This document shows positions 15,890 through 23,571 of a DNA stretch of 64,000 nt, in pieces. The notes below the pieces were generated by a model. The model was given only the letters and a program-made list of their open reading frames with translations. It ran no database searches and was not told the origin of the DNA. The DNA is from Paenibacillus soyae (GTDB taxonomy: Bacteria; Bacillota; Bacilli; Paenibacillales; Paenibacillaceae): positions 124,001 to 188,000 of the forward strand of contig NZ_JANIPJ010000016.1 of NCBI RefSeq assembly GCF_024623455.1, in the 5' to 3' direction. The position numbers and the translations under genes were made by a program. The stretch's first letter is position 1; the number at the start of each line of letters is the position of its first letter.

Positions 15890-16441
15890 ATGGGAATAGC
15901 CGTTATTTACGGGAGCTCGAGAAAAAAAGGGAATTCGGAACAGTTAGCTAGGCTGTTAACGGAAGGGTTTGAAGCCGATCATATTTTTCTGGCCGATTAC
16001 AGGATCGAGCCGATCAAGGATTATCGGCATGCTGATAAAGAACCGTATCCCGAAGACGATTACCGTTCGGTCATCGAACGAGTGCTGGCGCAGGATGTCC
16101 TTGTGTTCGCAACGCCCATCTATTGGTATGGATCATCCGGGCTTACGAAGACCTTCATTGATCGTTGGTCCCAGTCGCTAAGGGAAGACAAAGACGGGTT
16201 TCTTGAGAAATTTTCCGAAAAATCGGCCTGGGTGATCGGCGTCGGCGACGACGAGCCTCACCTTAAGGGGATACCGCTAGTCCAGCAATTCCAATATATT
16301 TTCGAATTTACGGGCACGAGATTTGAAGGCTACATTCTGGGCAAAGCGAATCGGCCGGGCGAGATCCTGGAGGATAAGGCTTCTTTGGCCGCTGTGGAGC
16401 AAATTCGGAGCAAGTGGCGCTCGGCATCGGTTAACGGCTGA
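15890..16441 (+). CDS. Flavodoxin-fold NAD(P)H:FMN oxidoreductase
   Basis: Flavin-dependent reductase of 183 residues. The FMN phosphate loop reads YGSSRKKGNSEQL at the N-terminus, and the second flavin-contact segment is ATPIYWYGSSGLTKTFIDR (about 75-93), both typical of the NADPH-dependent FMN reductase/quinone reductase group. It follows the ATP-grasp gene by 54 bases and is closed by a strong terminator, so it is probably the last gene of the biosynthetic operon. Its role could be redox tailoring of the product or general reduction; nothing in the sequence decides this. Confidence 0.85.
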   Translation: MGIAVIYGSSRKKGNSEQLARLLTEGFEADHIFLADYRIEPIKDYRHADKEPYPEDDYRSVIERVLAQDVLVFATPIYWYGSSGLTKTFIDRWSQSLREDKDGFLEKFSEKSAWVIGVGDDEPHLKGIPLVQQFQYIFEFTGTRFEGYILGKANRPGEILEDKASLAAVEQIRSKWRSASVNG

Positions 16442-16450
16442 CAATCGCAG

Positions 16451-16490
16451 AAAAACCGATTCCTGATTAGGTTCAGGGATCGGTTTTTTG
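16451..16490. terminator. Bidirectional rho-independent terminator
   Basis: AAAAACCGATTCCTGA pairs with TCAGGGATCGGTTTTT around a short loop, with one G-T pair, and ends in a T run on the plus strand and on the minus strand. It sits between the convergent flavin reductase and DUF488 genes and marks the end of the carrier-protein operon. Confidence 0.9.
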
Positions 16491-16512
16491 TGCTGGTCGA
16501 TTGATCCGTCCG

Positions 16513-16938
16513 CTAAAACAGCGTCATTTGTTCAACCGTAATCGGATTAAGTTCCGTGGCTGTAAACCCATATTCATCAAAAAACTGTCCGACAAGCCTT
16601 CGGTGACAATAGCGATGATCCTTGCAAAAGCAGACCAAAACCACGTTTTCGCCGCTACGCAATCGCTTATATACCTCCCGGAGCGCTTGAAGCTTCAAGT
16701 TGGACTTCAGTTCAAGCTTGAATTTCTCCTCGAATTCCGGCCACCAATCGAAATCGTCGCTATCCTTCCGCATGCTTAGCAGGGCTTGGAAAAGTCCGGG
16801 GGAGGGGGCCAGATCTCTGACGATTTCCACTTGGGTTAATTCGGGACCTGCTCTCGTAATAAGCAGGATAGCGGCATCAACATTGAGCTTTTTGAGACCG
16901 GCAGGGTTAGAGGTGAATAATTGCCCGGGCTGCTTCAT
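16513..16938 (-). CDS. DUF488 family protein
   Basis: Protein of 141 residues with the DUF488 hallmark near its C-terminal half, LVCFCKDHRYCHRRLV, a Cys/His-rich motif, preceded by LREVYKRLRSGENV. The biochemical function of the family is not settled. The second of two in-frame ATGs is taken because a GGGGGGA sequence lies 6-7 bases before it; starting at 16953 would add five residues. Single gene between a terminator and the LysR gene on the same strand, 21 bases downstream of the latter's stop, so possibly co-transcribed with it. Confidence 0.8.
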   Translation of the reverse strand: MKQPGQLFTSNPAGLKKLNVDAAILLITRAGPELTQVEIVRDLAPSPGLFQALLSMRKDSDDFDWWPEFEEKFKLELKSNLKLQALREVYKRLRSGENVVLVCFCKDHRYCHRRLVGQFFDEYGFTATELNPITVEQMTLF

Positions 16939-16959
16939 GATGAATCCCCCCATATGCGT

Positions 16960-17856
16960 TTAGTTTTGCTGCGCACTCTGCTTGGACAGCCCCTCGAAAT
17001 AGTCTACGACGACCTCTCGAAATTCCAAAGCACTCCGCGTAAGGTATCGGCTTTTGTGCCATAACAGCGCGATCTCCCTCTCTATCGTATGGCCCTCGAT
17101 CTCGAGAAAGCGGATCGGCGCTCTATCCTCTCTCGCAGTGCTCGGCATAAAGGCGAGTCCGACTTCGGCTTCCACGAGCGCGCTTAATCTCGCGGGTTCA
17201 TCGCCCTCGTATACGTAATAGGGCTCGAAGCCGGCCGATTTGCAGGCCGCGTCCACGGTATCGCGGATCCCGTAGCCGCTCTTCACCCCGACGAACCGCT
17301 CTTCCCTGAGCTCCGGCAACGACACGCGGGTTCGTTGCGCCAGCCGGTGTCCGCTTGGAACGGCTACCTGGATCGGGTCAACGCATACGATTCGGCATTC
17401 GATGTCCTCTTCATGGACGGGCGGGGACGATAAGCAGAAATCGACATCTCCCCGATGCAGGAGAGCGACCATTTCTTGCAAGTTTAACATTTGCACGTGT
17501 ATCTGCATATGGTTCCGCTTCCTCTGATACGCGCGAAGGATACCGGGCAGCGTACTGGCGGTCGTGACCGCCAGCTCGAGCGTGCCTTGCTCCGGGCCGG
17601 CCAAATCAAGGATCTCCTGCCGCCCCTGCTCCAGCTCGAACAAAGCTCTCTCCGCACGGCGTAGGAAGCGCTCGCCGAACTCGTTTAATCGCAGGTTACG
17701 GCCCGTTCGATTAAAGAGAGGGACGCCTACATTCTCCTCTAGGCGCTGAATCGTCCGGCTAAGCGAGGATTGCGTAACGTGCAGCTCCCGCGCGGCCTCG
17801 GTCATGTGCTCCAAGCGGGCTACCGTGAGAAAATATTGCAGCTGAAGCAGCTCCAT
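16960..17856 (-). CDS. LysR-type transcriptional regulator
   Basis: DNA-binding regulator of 298 residues. The N-terminal winged helix-turn-helix reads MELLQLQYFLTVARLEHMTEAA then LHVTQSSLSRTIQRLEE, the LysR signature, followed by a substrate-binding domain from about residue 90. The ATG at 17856 is chosen because GGAGG lies 9 bases upstream and it gives the canonical LysR N-terminus; the frame stays open further. It is divergent from the DHA2-type exporter starting 117 bases away, and by the usual rule for LysR genes it probably controls that exporter. Confidence 0.93.
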   Translation of the reverse strand: MELLQLQYFLTVARLEHMTEAARELHVTQSSLSRTIQRLEENVGVPLFNRTGRNLRLNEFGERFLRRAERALFELEQGRQEILDLAGPEQGTLELAVTTASTLPGILRAYQRKRNHMQIHVQMLNLQEMVALLHRGDVDFCLSSPPVHEEDIECRIVCVDPIQVAVPSGHRLAQRTRVSLPELREERFVGVKSGYGIRDTVDAACKSAGFEPYYVYEGDEPARLSALVEAEVGLAFMPSTAREDRAPIRFLEIEGHTIEREIALLWHKSRYLTRSALEFREVVVDYFEGLSKQSAQQN

Positions 17857-17972
17857 TCCAAACAGCCTCCATTCATTCCTTTGCATACATGATATCATAC
17901 CTTGAAATGCGTTGGAGTAAATGCATGCTTTCCAAGTAAGATAGCGTTAAAAGAAAGCAAGGGGATGCTGCC

Positions 17973-19364
17973 ATGAGCGCTAGAAGCAGATGGCTAATGC
18001 TAGCCGTTGGCCTGGGAATACTGTTAAATCCGTTAAATTCATCGATGATCGCGGTCGCAATCGCAAGAATGCAGCATGTGTTTGGACTGGAGTATACGAC
18101 CGTTTCTTGGCTTATTTTCTCCTTCTACATCGCAAGCGCGATCGCGCAGCCCGTCATGGGCAAGATGAGCGATTTGTTCGGGCGAAGAAAAATATTTCTC
18201 GCCGGACTCGTGATTTCTTTTTTCGCTTCGCTGCTGGCTCCCTTCTCGCCCCATTTCGGTTGCCTCATCGCGTCGCGCGTCGTGCAGTCGATAGGGACAA
18301 GCATGATGATGGCGGTGGGGATGGCCCTAGTCCGTTATCATATTACGGAGAAACAAGCGACGGCATTGTCCGTCCTGTCGATCTTCCTGTCCGGAGCGGC
18401 GGCCATCGGTCCTTTTGCCGGCGGAGTTTTGCTGAAGTGGTGGGATTGGCCGGCAATCTTTATGGTCAATCTTCCTTTCGTGGCGGTAAGCTTCCTGCTC
18501 GCCTGGCGAATGATTCCAAAGGACGCACCGGCCGCTTCCGGAGCTGGCCACTCATCCATTCGGAGCTGGTTGACCATGATTGATGCCTTGGGGATTCTAT
18601 TGTTCACGGTGAGTCTGGTTGCCCTGCTCTCCGGCTTGCTGTCGGTCAGCTCTTCGGGTCATGTCTCGTTACGGAATGGGATGGCCGTGGTGATCGGCCT
18701 CGCGGCGCTGGGAGCATTCATACGACACGAATTAAGATCGGCGTCGCCGTTCATTCCGCTCCGCGCATTCAGACAATATCCGGCCATGTCCTTGGTCAAC
18801 GTTCAGTTCATGCTGGTTAATTTTCTTTTCTATTCGCTATTCTTCGGGATTCCTTCCTACTTGCAGATCGTGCGTCATGTCAGCGAGCTTCAAACCGGTA
18901 TCCTGATGCTGACCTTAGGCGCGAGCTCGCTTATCGCGTCACCCCTTGCAGGCAAATGGGTCGACCGAGCGGGACCTAAGCCCGCCATGGCGGTGTCCGC
19001 CATCTTGATGATGATAGGCTCGGCGTGGCTCGTAGTCTTGAAAGAATCGTCGCCGGTCATTCATGTGTGCTTGGCGCTCGCGGCATACGGGATCGGCAAC
19101 GGGCTGAACGCCGTCGGCATGCAGGCGGCATTGTTCAAGAGCTCGCCGAAAGAAATGATAGGCGTCGCTTCCGGACTCTTCAATACGTCGCGGTATCTGG
19201 GCACGATTTTATCCTCATTATTGACAGGAATCATGATGGGAGGAACGTTCAGCTTTGCGGGATTTCAGCTGCTTGGCGCGCTGCTCGCCCTCGTTGCTTT
19301 GGCGCTGGTCATCATGAGTCTGAGATTCAGCGTCTCCGAACAATTGGAAAGGGGGAGCTTTTGA
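17973..19364 (+). CDS. MFS drug exporter, DHA2 (14-helix) type
   Basis: Proton-coupled exporter of 463 residues with about 14 hydrophobic segments. It begins GLGILLNPLNSSMIAVAIARM, the DHA2 helix-1 pattern, followed by VSWLIFSFYIASAIAQPVMGKMSDLFGRRK, here split as helix 2 and motif A (GKMSDLFGRRK). The motif C-like stretch GAAAIGPFAGG lies in helix 5. Such proteins export lipophilic drugs or dyes. It is divergent from a LysR regulator, and the 116-base space between them is the likely control region. Confidence 0.92.
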   Translation: MSARSRWLMLAVGLGILLNPLNSSMIAVAIARMQHVFGLEYTTVSWLIFSFYIASAIAQPVMGKMSDLFGRRKIFLAGLVISFFASLLAPFSPHFGCLIASRVVQSIGTSMMMAVGMALVRYHITEKQATALSVLSIFLSGAAAIGPFAGGVLLKWWDWPAIFMVNLPFVAVSFLLAWRMIPKDAPAASGAGHSSIRSWLTMIDALGILLFTVSLVALLSGLLSVSSSGHVSLRNGMAVVIGLAALGAFIRHELRSASPFIPLRAFRQYPAMSLVNVQFMLVNFLFYSLFFGIPSYLQIVRHVSELQTGILMLTLGASSLIASPLAGKWVDRAGPKPAMAVSAILMMIGSAWLVVLKESSPVIHVCLALAAYGIGNGLNAVGMQAALFKSSPKEMIGVASGLFNTSRYLGTILSSLLTGIMMGGTFSFAGFQLLGALLALVALALVIMSLRFSVSEQLERGSF

Positions 19365-19415
19365 TTTTTAATAGTATGCTATATTATAGTTGGTCGGGTG
19401 AGAGGGAGGGGACGA

Positions 19416-19964
19416 ATGGAGAACGAGAAGCGGCGCCCGTTTCATAAAATATTCAAGTTCAGCACCAAGCTGATTATCGCGTTGTCGTTGGCCAACTTGG
19501 TCATTGCTTGCATCACCGGATTTATAACGTATCGGATCCACCTGTCCCTCTTCAACGACGAAGTGAGCCGTCAATACTTCTTGACCACGGAACAAGTGCT
19601 GGCCCGGCTGGATTCCAGAGTGAACGATATGTACAGAATTACCGATTACATTACGTTAAACCCTACTGTCCACCAGGCGATCATCAGCCAAAACCAACAA
19701 TACAGCGATTATGAACAAATGAAATTGGAAGAGCTGCTCGACAAGCAGTTAGTCCAAGTCCGCTTGGACGCCCCGGAGATGATGGCAATCCGCATTTACG
19801 ACCTGAACGAAAACCGGATTAATCTCGGGACGTACTCGGGTTCGTTCAACAACTTCAAGCCCGATTATTTGGATCGGATGCTGAAGAGGCTGGAAGGGAC
19901 CGGAGGCGAATATGTGTGGGACTGGCCGGACGCGGAGGACTATGGGCCATTTTATTGGGAATAA
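19416..19964 (+). pseudogene. Truncated sensor histidine kinase (extracytoplasmic sensor part only)
   Basis: A 182-residue product with one transmembrane helix near residues 19-40 and a helical extracytoplasmic segment (VLARLDSRVNDMYRITDYI) typical of the Cache-type sensor domain of YesM-like kinases. There is no second membrane helix, HAMP, His box or ATPase domain; the frame ends inside the sensor domain, at YGPFYWE, a few bases before a terminator. It therefore looks like the 5' stump of a deleted kinase gene. A free-standing membrane-anchored protein cannot be excluded, since RBS and frame are intact (GAGGGAGGGG before ATG 19416). Confidence 0.6.
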
Positions 19965-19978
19965 GATCAAACAAGAGA

Positions 19979-20007
19979 ACCCGATTCTATAACGGAATCG
20001 GGTTTTT
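19979..20007 (+). terminator. Rho-independent terminator
   Basis: AACCCGATTC pairs exactly with GAATCGGGTT across a six-base loop and is followed by a short T run. It closes the DHA2 exporter/kinase-stump unit. Confidence 0.85.
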
Positions 20008-20087
20008 CGCGTTTTATTATTTTCAGAGATAATTAACAATTCGGTTGGCCGGTGTTGAGATATGAACAATCCGCCTTCTTTTAACCA

Positions 20088-20115
20088 TTGAATGTGAGAG
20101 TCTTCCACCTATAAT
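20088..20115 (+). promoter_or_regulatory. Sigma-A-type promoter for the MFS transporter
   Basis: TTGAAT at 20088-20093 and TATAAT at 20110-20115 are separated by 16 bases. The perfect -10 box lies about 48 bases before the TTG start at 20164. Confidence 0.65.
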
Positions 20116-20163
20116 ATTAGACAAAAGTTGTTTAAACGAATGCTTTTCATTGGAGGACAGGAG

Positions 20164-21348
20164 TTGTTCATTTTGGGTAAACGAAATTATTTATTGATTT
20201 TTATATTAACCGTAGGCGTTTTCGGTATTCTGAATACCGAAATGGGGGTTATCGGTTTATTGCCTTCCCTTGCCGAACGGTTTGAAGTCAGCGTCACCGA
20301 GGCCGGACTTCTGGTGAGCGTGTTCGCCTTAGGCATCGCGGTTTCCGGCCCGATCATGCCTCTATTGTTCTCGGGTTTAGACCGCAAGAAGGTCATGCTG
20401 CTCGTGCTGGCGGTTTTCGTTGCAGGCAACATCGTGTCCCTCCTTACAACGAACTTTACCGTCCTGTTGATTGCCCGTATCATACCGGCGCTCTTCCATC
20501 CCATTTATTGCTCTTTGGCGTTTACGGTAGCGGCTTCCTCGGTAAGCGAGGAAGAGGCTCCGAAAGCCGTCTCCAAGGTGTTTATCGGCGTGTCGGCCGG
20601 CATGGTAGCCGGCGTGCCGATCGCAAGCTTTATCGACAGCGCCGTGTCTTACGAGATGGCGATGGCCTTCTTCGGCGTCGTAAATGTCCTTGTATTCATA
20701 GCGACATTGTTCTTTGTGTCTTCCATGCCCGTGCAGGAAAGACTTTCTTACGGCATGCAGTTTTCCGTCTTGAAGAAACCCATGTTATGGATATCCATCG
20801 TGACCGTCATTTTATTAAACTCGTCCGTATTCGGAGTGTATAGCTATATTTCCGAGTATTTGAGGACCGTCACCCATATGTCGCCCAATACGATAAGTTT
20901 AACGTTATTTCTTTTCGGCGGAGCCAATATGATCGGAAATATCGTCGCGGGAAGGCTGCTTGCCCGCAGCGCCGCCCAATCCGTCATCGCGTTTCCTTTG
21001 TTGTTGGCCGCCGTCTACATCGTGTTGTTCTTCACGGGACCATTCGCCGTGCCCATGGCTGTAACGACGGTCTTCTGGGGCATACTGGCAGGAGGAATCA
21101 TGGCGAATATTAATCAATATCTGATTGCTTCTTCGGCGCCAGAAGCGCCCGATTTCGCCAATGGATTATTTATATCGGCCTGCAATGTGGGAACGACGGT
21201 GGGAGCAGCCATAGGCGGGTTGTTTATATCCCAGATGGGCACGCCATACGTTTTATGGGTAGGAGTGCTTTCTGTGATAGTCGGCATGGTCACGATTTTG
21301 CTGAGACATTACATGGTTGCTCCCGCTCGGCGGTTAGCCGGTCAATAA
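20164..21348 (+). CDS. MFS transporter, DHA1/AraJ-like
   Basis: Twelve-helix facilitator of 394 residues. It has the family start FGILNTEMGVIGLLPSLAERF, a motif A region LLFSGLDRKKVML, and a helix-5 segment IGVSAGMVAGVPIASFI, as in the DHA1 drug and arabinose-efflux group (AraJ, YdhP, YbcL-like). The TTG at 20164 is selected because the GGAGG at 20152 lies 7 bases before it; an ATG at 20140 precedes that ribosome site and is unlikely. It is followed 59 bases later by a cupin gene on the same strand. Confidence 0.85.
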   Translation: MFILGKRNYLLIFILTVGVFGILNTEMGVIGLLPSLAERFEVSVTEAGLLVSVFALGIAVSGPIMPLLFSGLDRKKVMLLVLAVFVAGNIVSLLTTNFTVLLIARIIPALFHPIYCSLAFTVAASSVSEEEAPKAVSKVFIGVSAGMVAGVPIASFIDSAVSYEMAMAFFGVVNVLVFIATLFFVSSMPVQERLSYGMQFSVLKKPMLWISIVTVILLNSSVFGVYSYISEYLRTVTHMSPNTISLTLFLFGGANMIGNIVAGRLLARSAAQSVIAFPLLLAAVYIVLFFTGPFAVPMAVTTVFWGILAGGIMANINQYLIASSAPEAPDFANGLFISACNVGTTVGAAIGGLFISQMGTPYVLWVGVLSVIVGMVTILLRHYMVAPARRLAGQ

Positions 21349-21407
21349 AGATAACATTGTCGTCGACATCGGGAAGATAGACAATCAATAAAATGGAGGT
21401 CATGTAT

Positions 21408-21803
21408 ATGGATATCAAAAGAATCGGCTCTCAACCTTCCGGAAAGGGACCGTCCGACTATTTTACAGGAACGGTTCGAATTGACCCTCTGTTTGAGGCG
21501 CCTGAACCAGCACGCGCGGCAGGAGCGAGCGTAACGTTCGAGCCTAGCGCACGGACGGCATGGCATACCCATCCGCTGGGTCAGACGCTAATTGTAACCG
21601 CAGGCAGCGGACGGGTTCAACGCTGGGGAGGTCCGATTGAGGAGATTCATCCCGGAGATATCGTATGGTTCCCGCCAGGGGAGAAGCATTGGCATGGAGC
21701 ATCTCCGACGACGGCTATGACTCACATTGCGATCCAAGAGCGACTTCACGGCAAGGCGGTCGATTGGCTGGAGAAAGTCAGCGACGATCAATACAAAGCC
21801 TGA
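21408..21803 (+). CDS. Small cupin-fold protein
   Basis: Single-domain cupin of 131 residues. The first cupin motif reads TAWHTHPLGQTLIVTAGSGRVQ (given here as one motif in two parts, TAWHTHPLGQ and TLIVTAGSG), and the second PGDIVWFPPGEKHWHGA, with the metal-binding histidines present. These are typical of the group associated with carboxymuconolactone decarboxylases and quercetinase-like proteins. The ATG at 21408 has GGAGG 8 bases upstream. The metal and substrate cannot be named from sequence. It is probably co-transcribed with the next small gene. Confidence 0.85.
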   Translation: MDIKRIGSQPSGKGPSDYFTGTVRIDPLFEAPEPARAAGASVTFEPSARTAWHTHPLGQTLIVTAGSGRVQRWGGPIEEIHPGDIVWFPPGEKHWHGASPTTAMTHIAIQERLHGKAVDWLEKVSDDQYKA

Positions 21804-21826
21804 CATACAAGAAAGGGGAACGAGAT

Positions 21827-22090
21827 ATGAACCCGTTAATCCTCTCTCCGGAGATAGAACTGTGCAATAAACTAGTCATTAGGGAAATAAGCGACGAGCA
21901 TATGCTCCATGACAAAAAAGTCAAACGCGTTCATACGGCATGGAGACTCGAGAGCGGAGCCGTGATGGTGTACGAGTATATGTCAAGCAGCGTTCCGCCA
22001 TCCAGCATATGCTTTTTTGAAAATATAGAAGAATACACGGATGCTTGCGAAGAAGTCAGTTGGTTATCCGATCCTAACCGACGATTCTAA
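21827..22090 (+). CDS. Small protein of unknown function
   Basis: Product of 87 residues, not recognised. It has no membrane segment or signal peptide, is moderately acidic, and contains a cysteine-bearing core (SSICFFENIEEYTDACEE). GAAAGGGG precedes the ATG at good spacing. It follows the cupin by 23 bases and a terminator follows its stop. Coding status is supported by RBS, context and an unbroken frame, not by a family match. Confidence 0.6.
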   Translation: MNPLILSPEIELCNKLVIREISDEHMLHDKKVKRVHTAWRLESGAVMVYEYMSSSVPPSSICFFENIEEYTDACEEVSWLSDPNRRF

Positions 22091-22116
22091 ACTAAGCCTG
22101 CGATGCGAAATAATCC

Positions 22117-22145
22117 GACGCTTGTTTCCTTGGGAAGCAGGCGTC
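22117..22145 (+). terminator. Hairpin terminator between convergent genes
   Basis: GACGCTTGTTTCC pairs with GGAAGCAGGCGTC over 13 positions including two G-T pairs, with a three-base loop, followed by TCTTT. It lies between the unknown small gene and the patatin gene and may act on both strands. Confidence 0.7.
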
Positions 22146-22152
22146 TCTTTCA

Positions 22153-23340
22153 TCATCCCAACCGTATGCCCTCCAAAATGCGCTGAGCCGCCATGCAGAG
22201 CTCCAATTGTCGGTAGCCGAGTCCTTGGACGTTCTTCAGGGGGCCGTTGATGGCGGAGCGTGCCCAATCGGGAAAGCGGTAGACGGCGAATCTATCCATC
22301 CCTTTGGCTGAGGCCAGCGCCTCCGTCAGACGGACGATGAAGGTGATGGAGGAGGCGTCGGCCCCGAGGCGCATGCTGCCGGACAGCTTTGGCACGATGA
22401 CCCTGCTCCACAGCTCCCGTGCAGGAATACCGTTTGCGCCGAGCATGCGCCCGATCGCAAGCAGCTTGGCATCGGGAAGCGAAGCCAGCAGCTCGTCGCA
22501 GGCTTCTTCGGTTAAGCCGTCCATATCAATGCAGTAATAGCGGCCTTGCAAGCTCCTCAGCAGCCTAATCGCGTCGTAATAACCCATGCTCATGCTGCGG
22601 CGTATCGCTTCGGGGTTAAAGCTCATCGTGCCGCCCAGCGGCTCGGAGGGCGAGATCGTCGTAATCTTGAGGTCGGAATAGCGGATTTTACGCGTCACGC
22701 CGAAGCTGAACGTTCGGACCGCGACAATGTTCTTATAGCCTTTGAGGGCGAGCATGTTGATCGGACAATTGTCGTACAGCCCGCCGTCGATGAACGCTTT
22801 ATCGTCAATGAACGTCGTCTGAAAGCCGGGGTAAGAGGCGCTTGCCATCAGATAGTCCACCATGCGGCCCTGCGGAATATCCTCCTTATAGAGCTCGAGC
22901 GGCGCCCGATCGGTCAAGGAGACCGTCACGAGGCCGAAGTCCGCGGCGGCAGCGCGCAGCCGGCTTTCATCGACGAGGGATTCGATCAGCAGGCGCATCT
23001 TCCGAGTATCCATGCCTCTGTCCGCGATCAGCCTCTTCGTGCGGGCGGCCAAGTGCCGCAAGGCGGCCGTATCGAGCTTCCGCCGCATGAGCAAGCGGTA
23101 TTCTTCGTCGCTCAAATCGAAGATCGAACGGGCGTCCAGCTGTTCCCACACCTGATACCCGAGCTCGAAGTCCCCTTGCGCGATGACGGCACCGTTCAGG
23201 GCGCCGATCGAGGTGCCGGCGATGGCGTCAAAGGTATGGCCGGCCTCCCGGTAGGCCTTCGCCACACCCATATGATAAGCGCCCTTGGCGCCGCCCCCCT
23301 CAAGCGCGAGCGCCAGCTTGCCTGTATTCGTTGCTGTCAC
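22153..23340 (-). CDS. Patatin-like phospholipase
   Basis: Serine lipid acyl hydrolase of 395 residues. It has the oxyanion loop LEGGGAKGAYHMG (13-25), the nucleophile Ser44 in AGTSIGALNG, and the dyad aspartate Asp185 in FIDGGLYDNCP. All catalytic elements are intact. The GTG at 23340 is preferred because AAAGGAGGA lies just upstream; an ATG at 23376 in the same frame has no ribosome site. In bacteria such proteins act on membrane phospholipids or lysophospholipids; no signal peptide is seen, so it is likely cytoplasmic. Confidence 0.88.
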   Translation of the reverse strand: MTATNTGKLALALEGGGAKGAYHMGVAKAYREAGHTFDAIAGTSIGALNGAVIAQGDFELGYQVWEQLDARSIFDLSDEEYRLLMRRKLDTAALRHLAARTKRLIADRGMDTRKMRLLIESLVDESRLRAAAADFGLVTVSLTDRAPLELYKEDIPQGRMVDYLMASASYPGFQTTFIDDKAFIDGGLYDNCPINMLALKGYKNIVAVRTFSFGVTRKIRYSDLKITTISPSEPLGGTMSFNPEAIRRSMSMGYYDAIRLLRSLQGRYYCIDMDGLTEEACDELLASLPDAKLLAIGRMLGANGIPARELWSRVIVPKLSGSMRLGADASSITFIVRLTEALASAKGMDRFAVYRFPDWARSAINGPLKNVQGLGYRQLELCMAAQRILEGIRLG

Positions 23341-23486
23341 GTGTCCCCGGTCCTCCTTTATTACTCGTTTTGTCATTATTAGCTTTCAAGTGGAGTCGTC
23401 AAGTCAATATTCCTTGAAGGATAGCTAAGTCTATTATAAGCACGGTCAAACCGGGCGTACAATATGGCAGGCGCAAAGACGCAAAG

Positions 23487-23536
23487 CGGCCGCCATAGCT
23501 TGGCGGCGTTCATAGCGAACCCAAGCGCGGCGGCCG
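23487..23536. repeat. GC-rich two-part hairpin downstream of glgC
   Basis: Outer arms CGGCCGCC (23487-23494) and GGCGGCCG (23529-23536) enclose inner arms GCTTGG (23498-23503) and CCAAGC (23521-23526). It lies in the 3' region of the minus-strand glgC gene. There is no good U-run, so it may protect the transcript end or act as an imperfect terminator. Confidence 0.5.
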
Positions 23537-23571
23537 ATTGACCATTTTTCAATTTCCCTTATCGTAACGCA

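Noticed and set aside
22546..23382. 278-codon frame opposite the patatin gene
   Set aside because: Antisense shadow of the lipase coding sequence, with no family motif; the lipase frame has all catalytic motifs.
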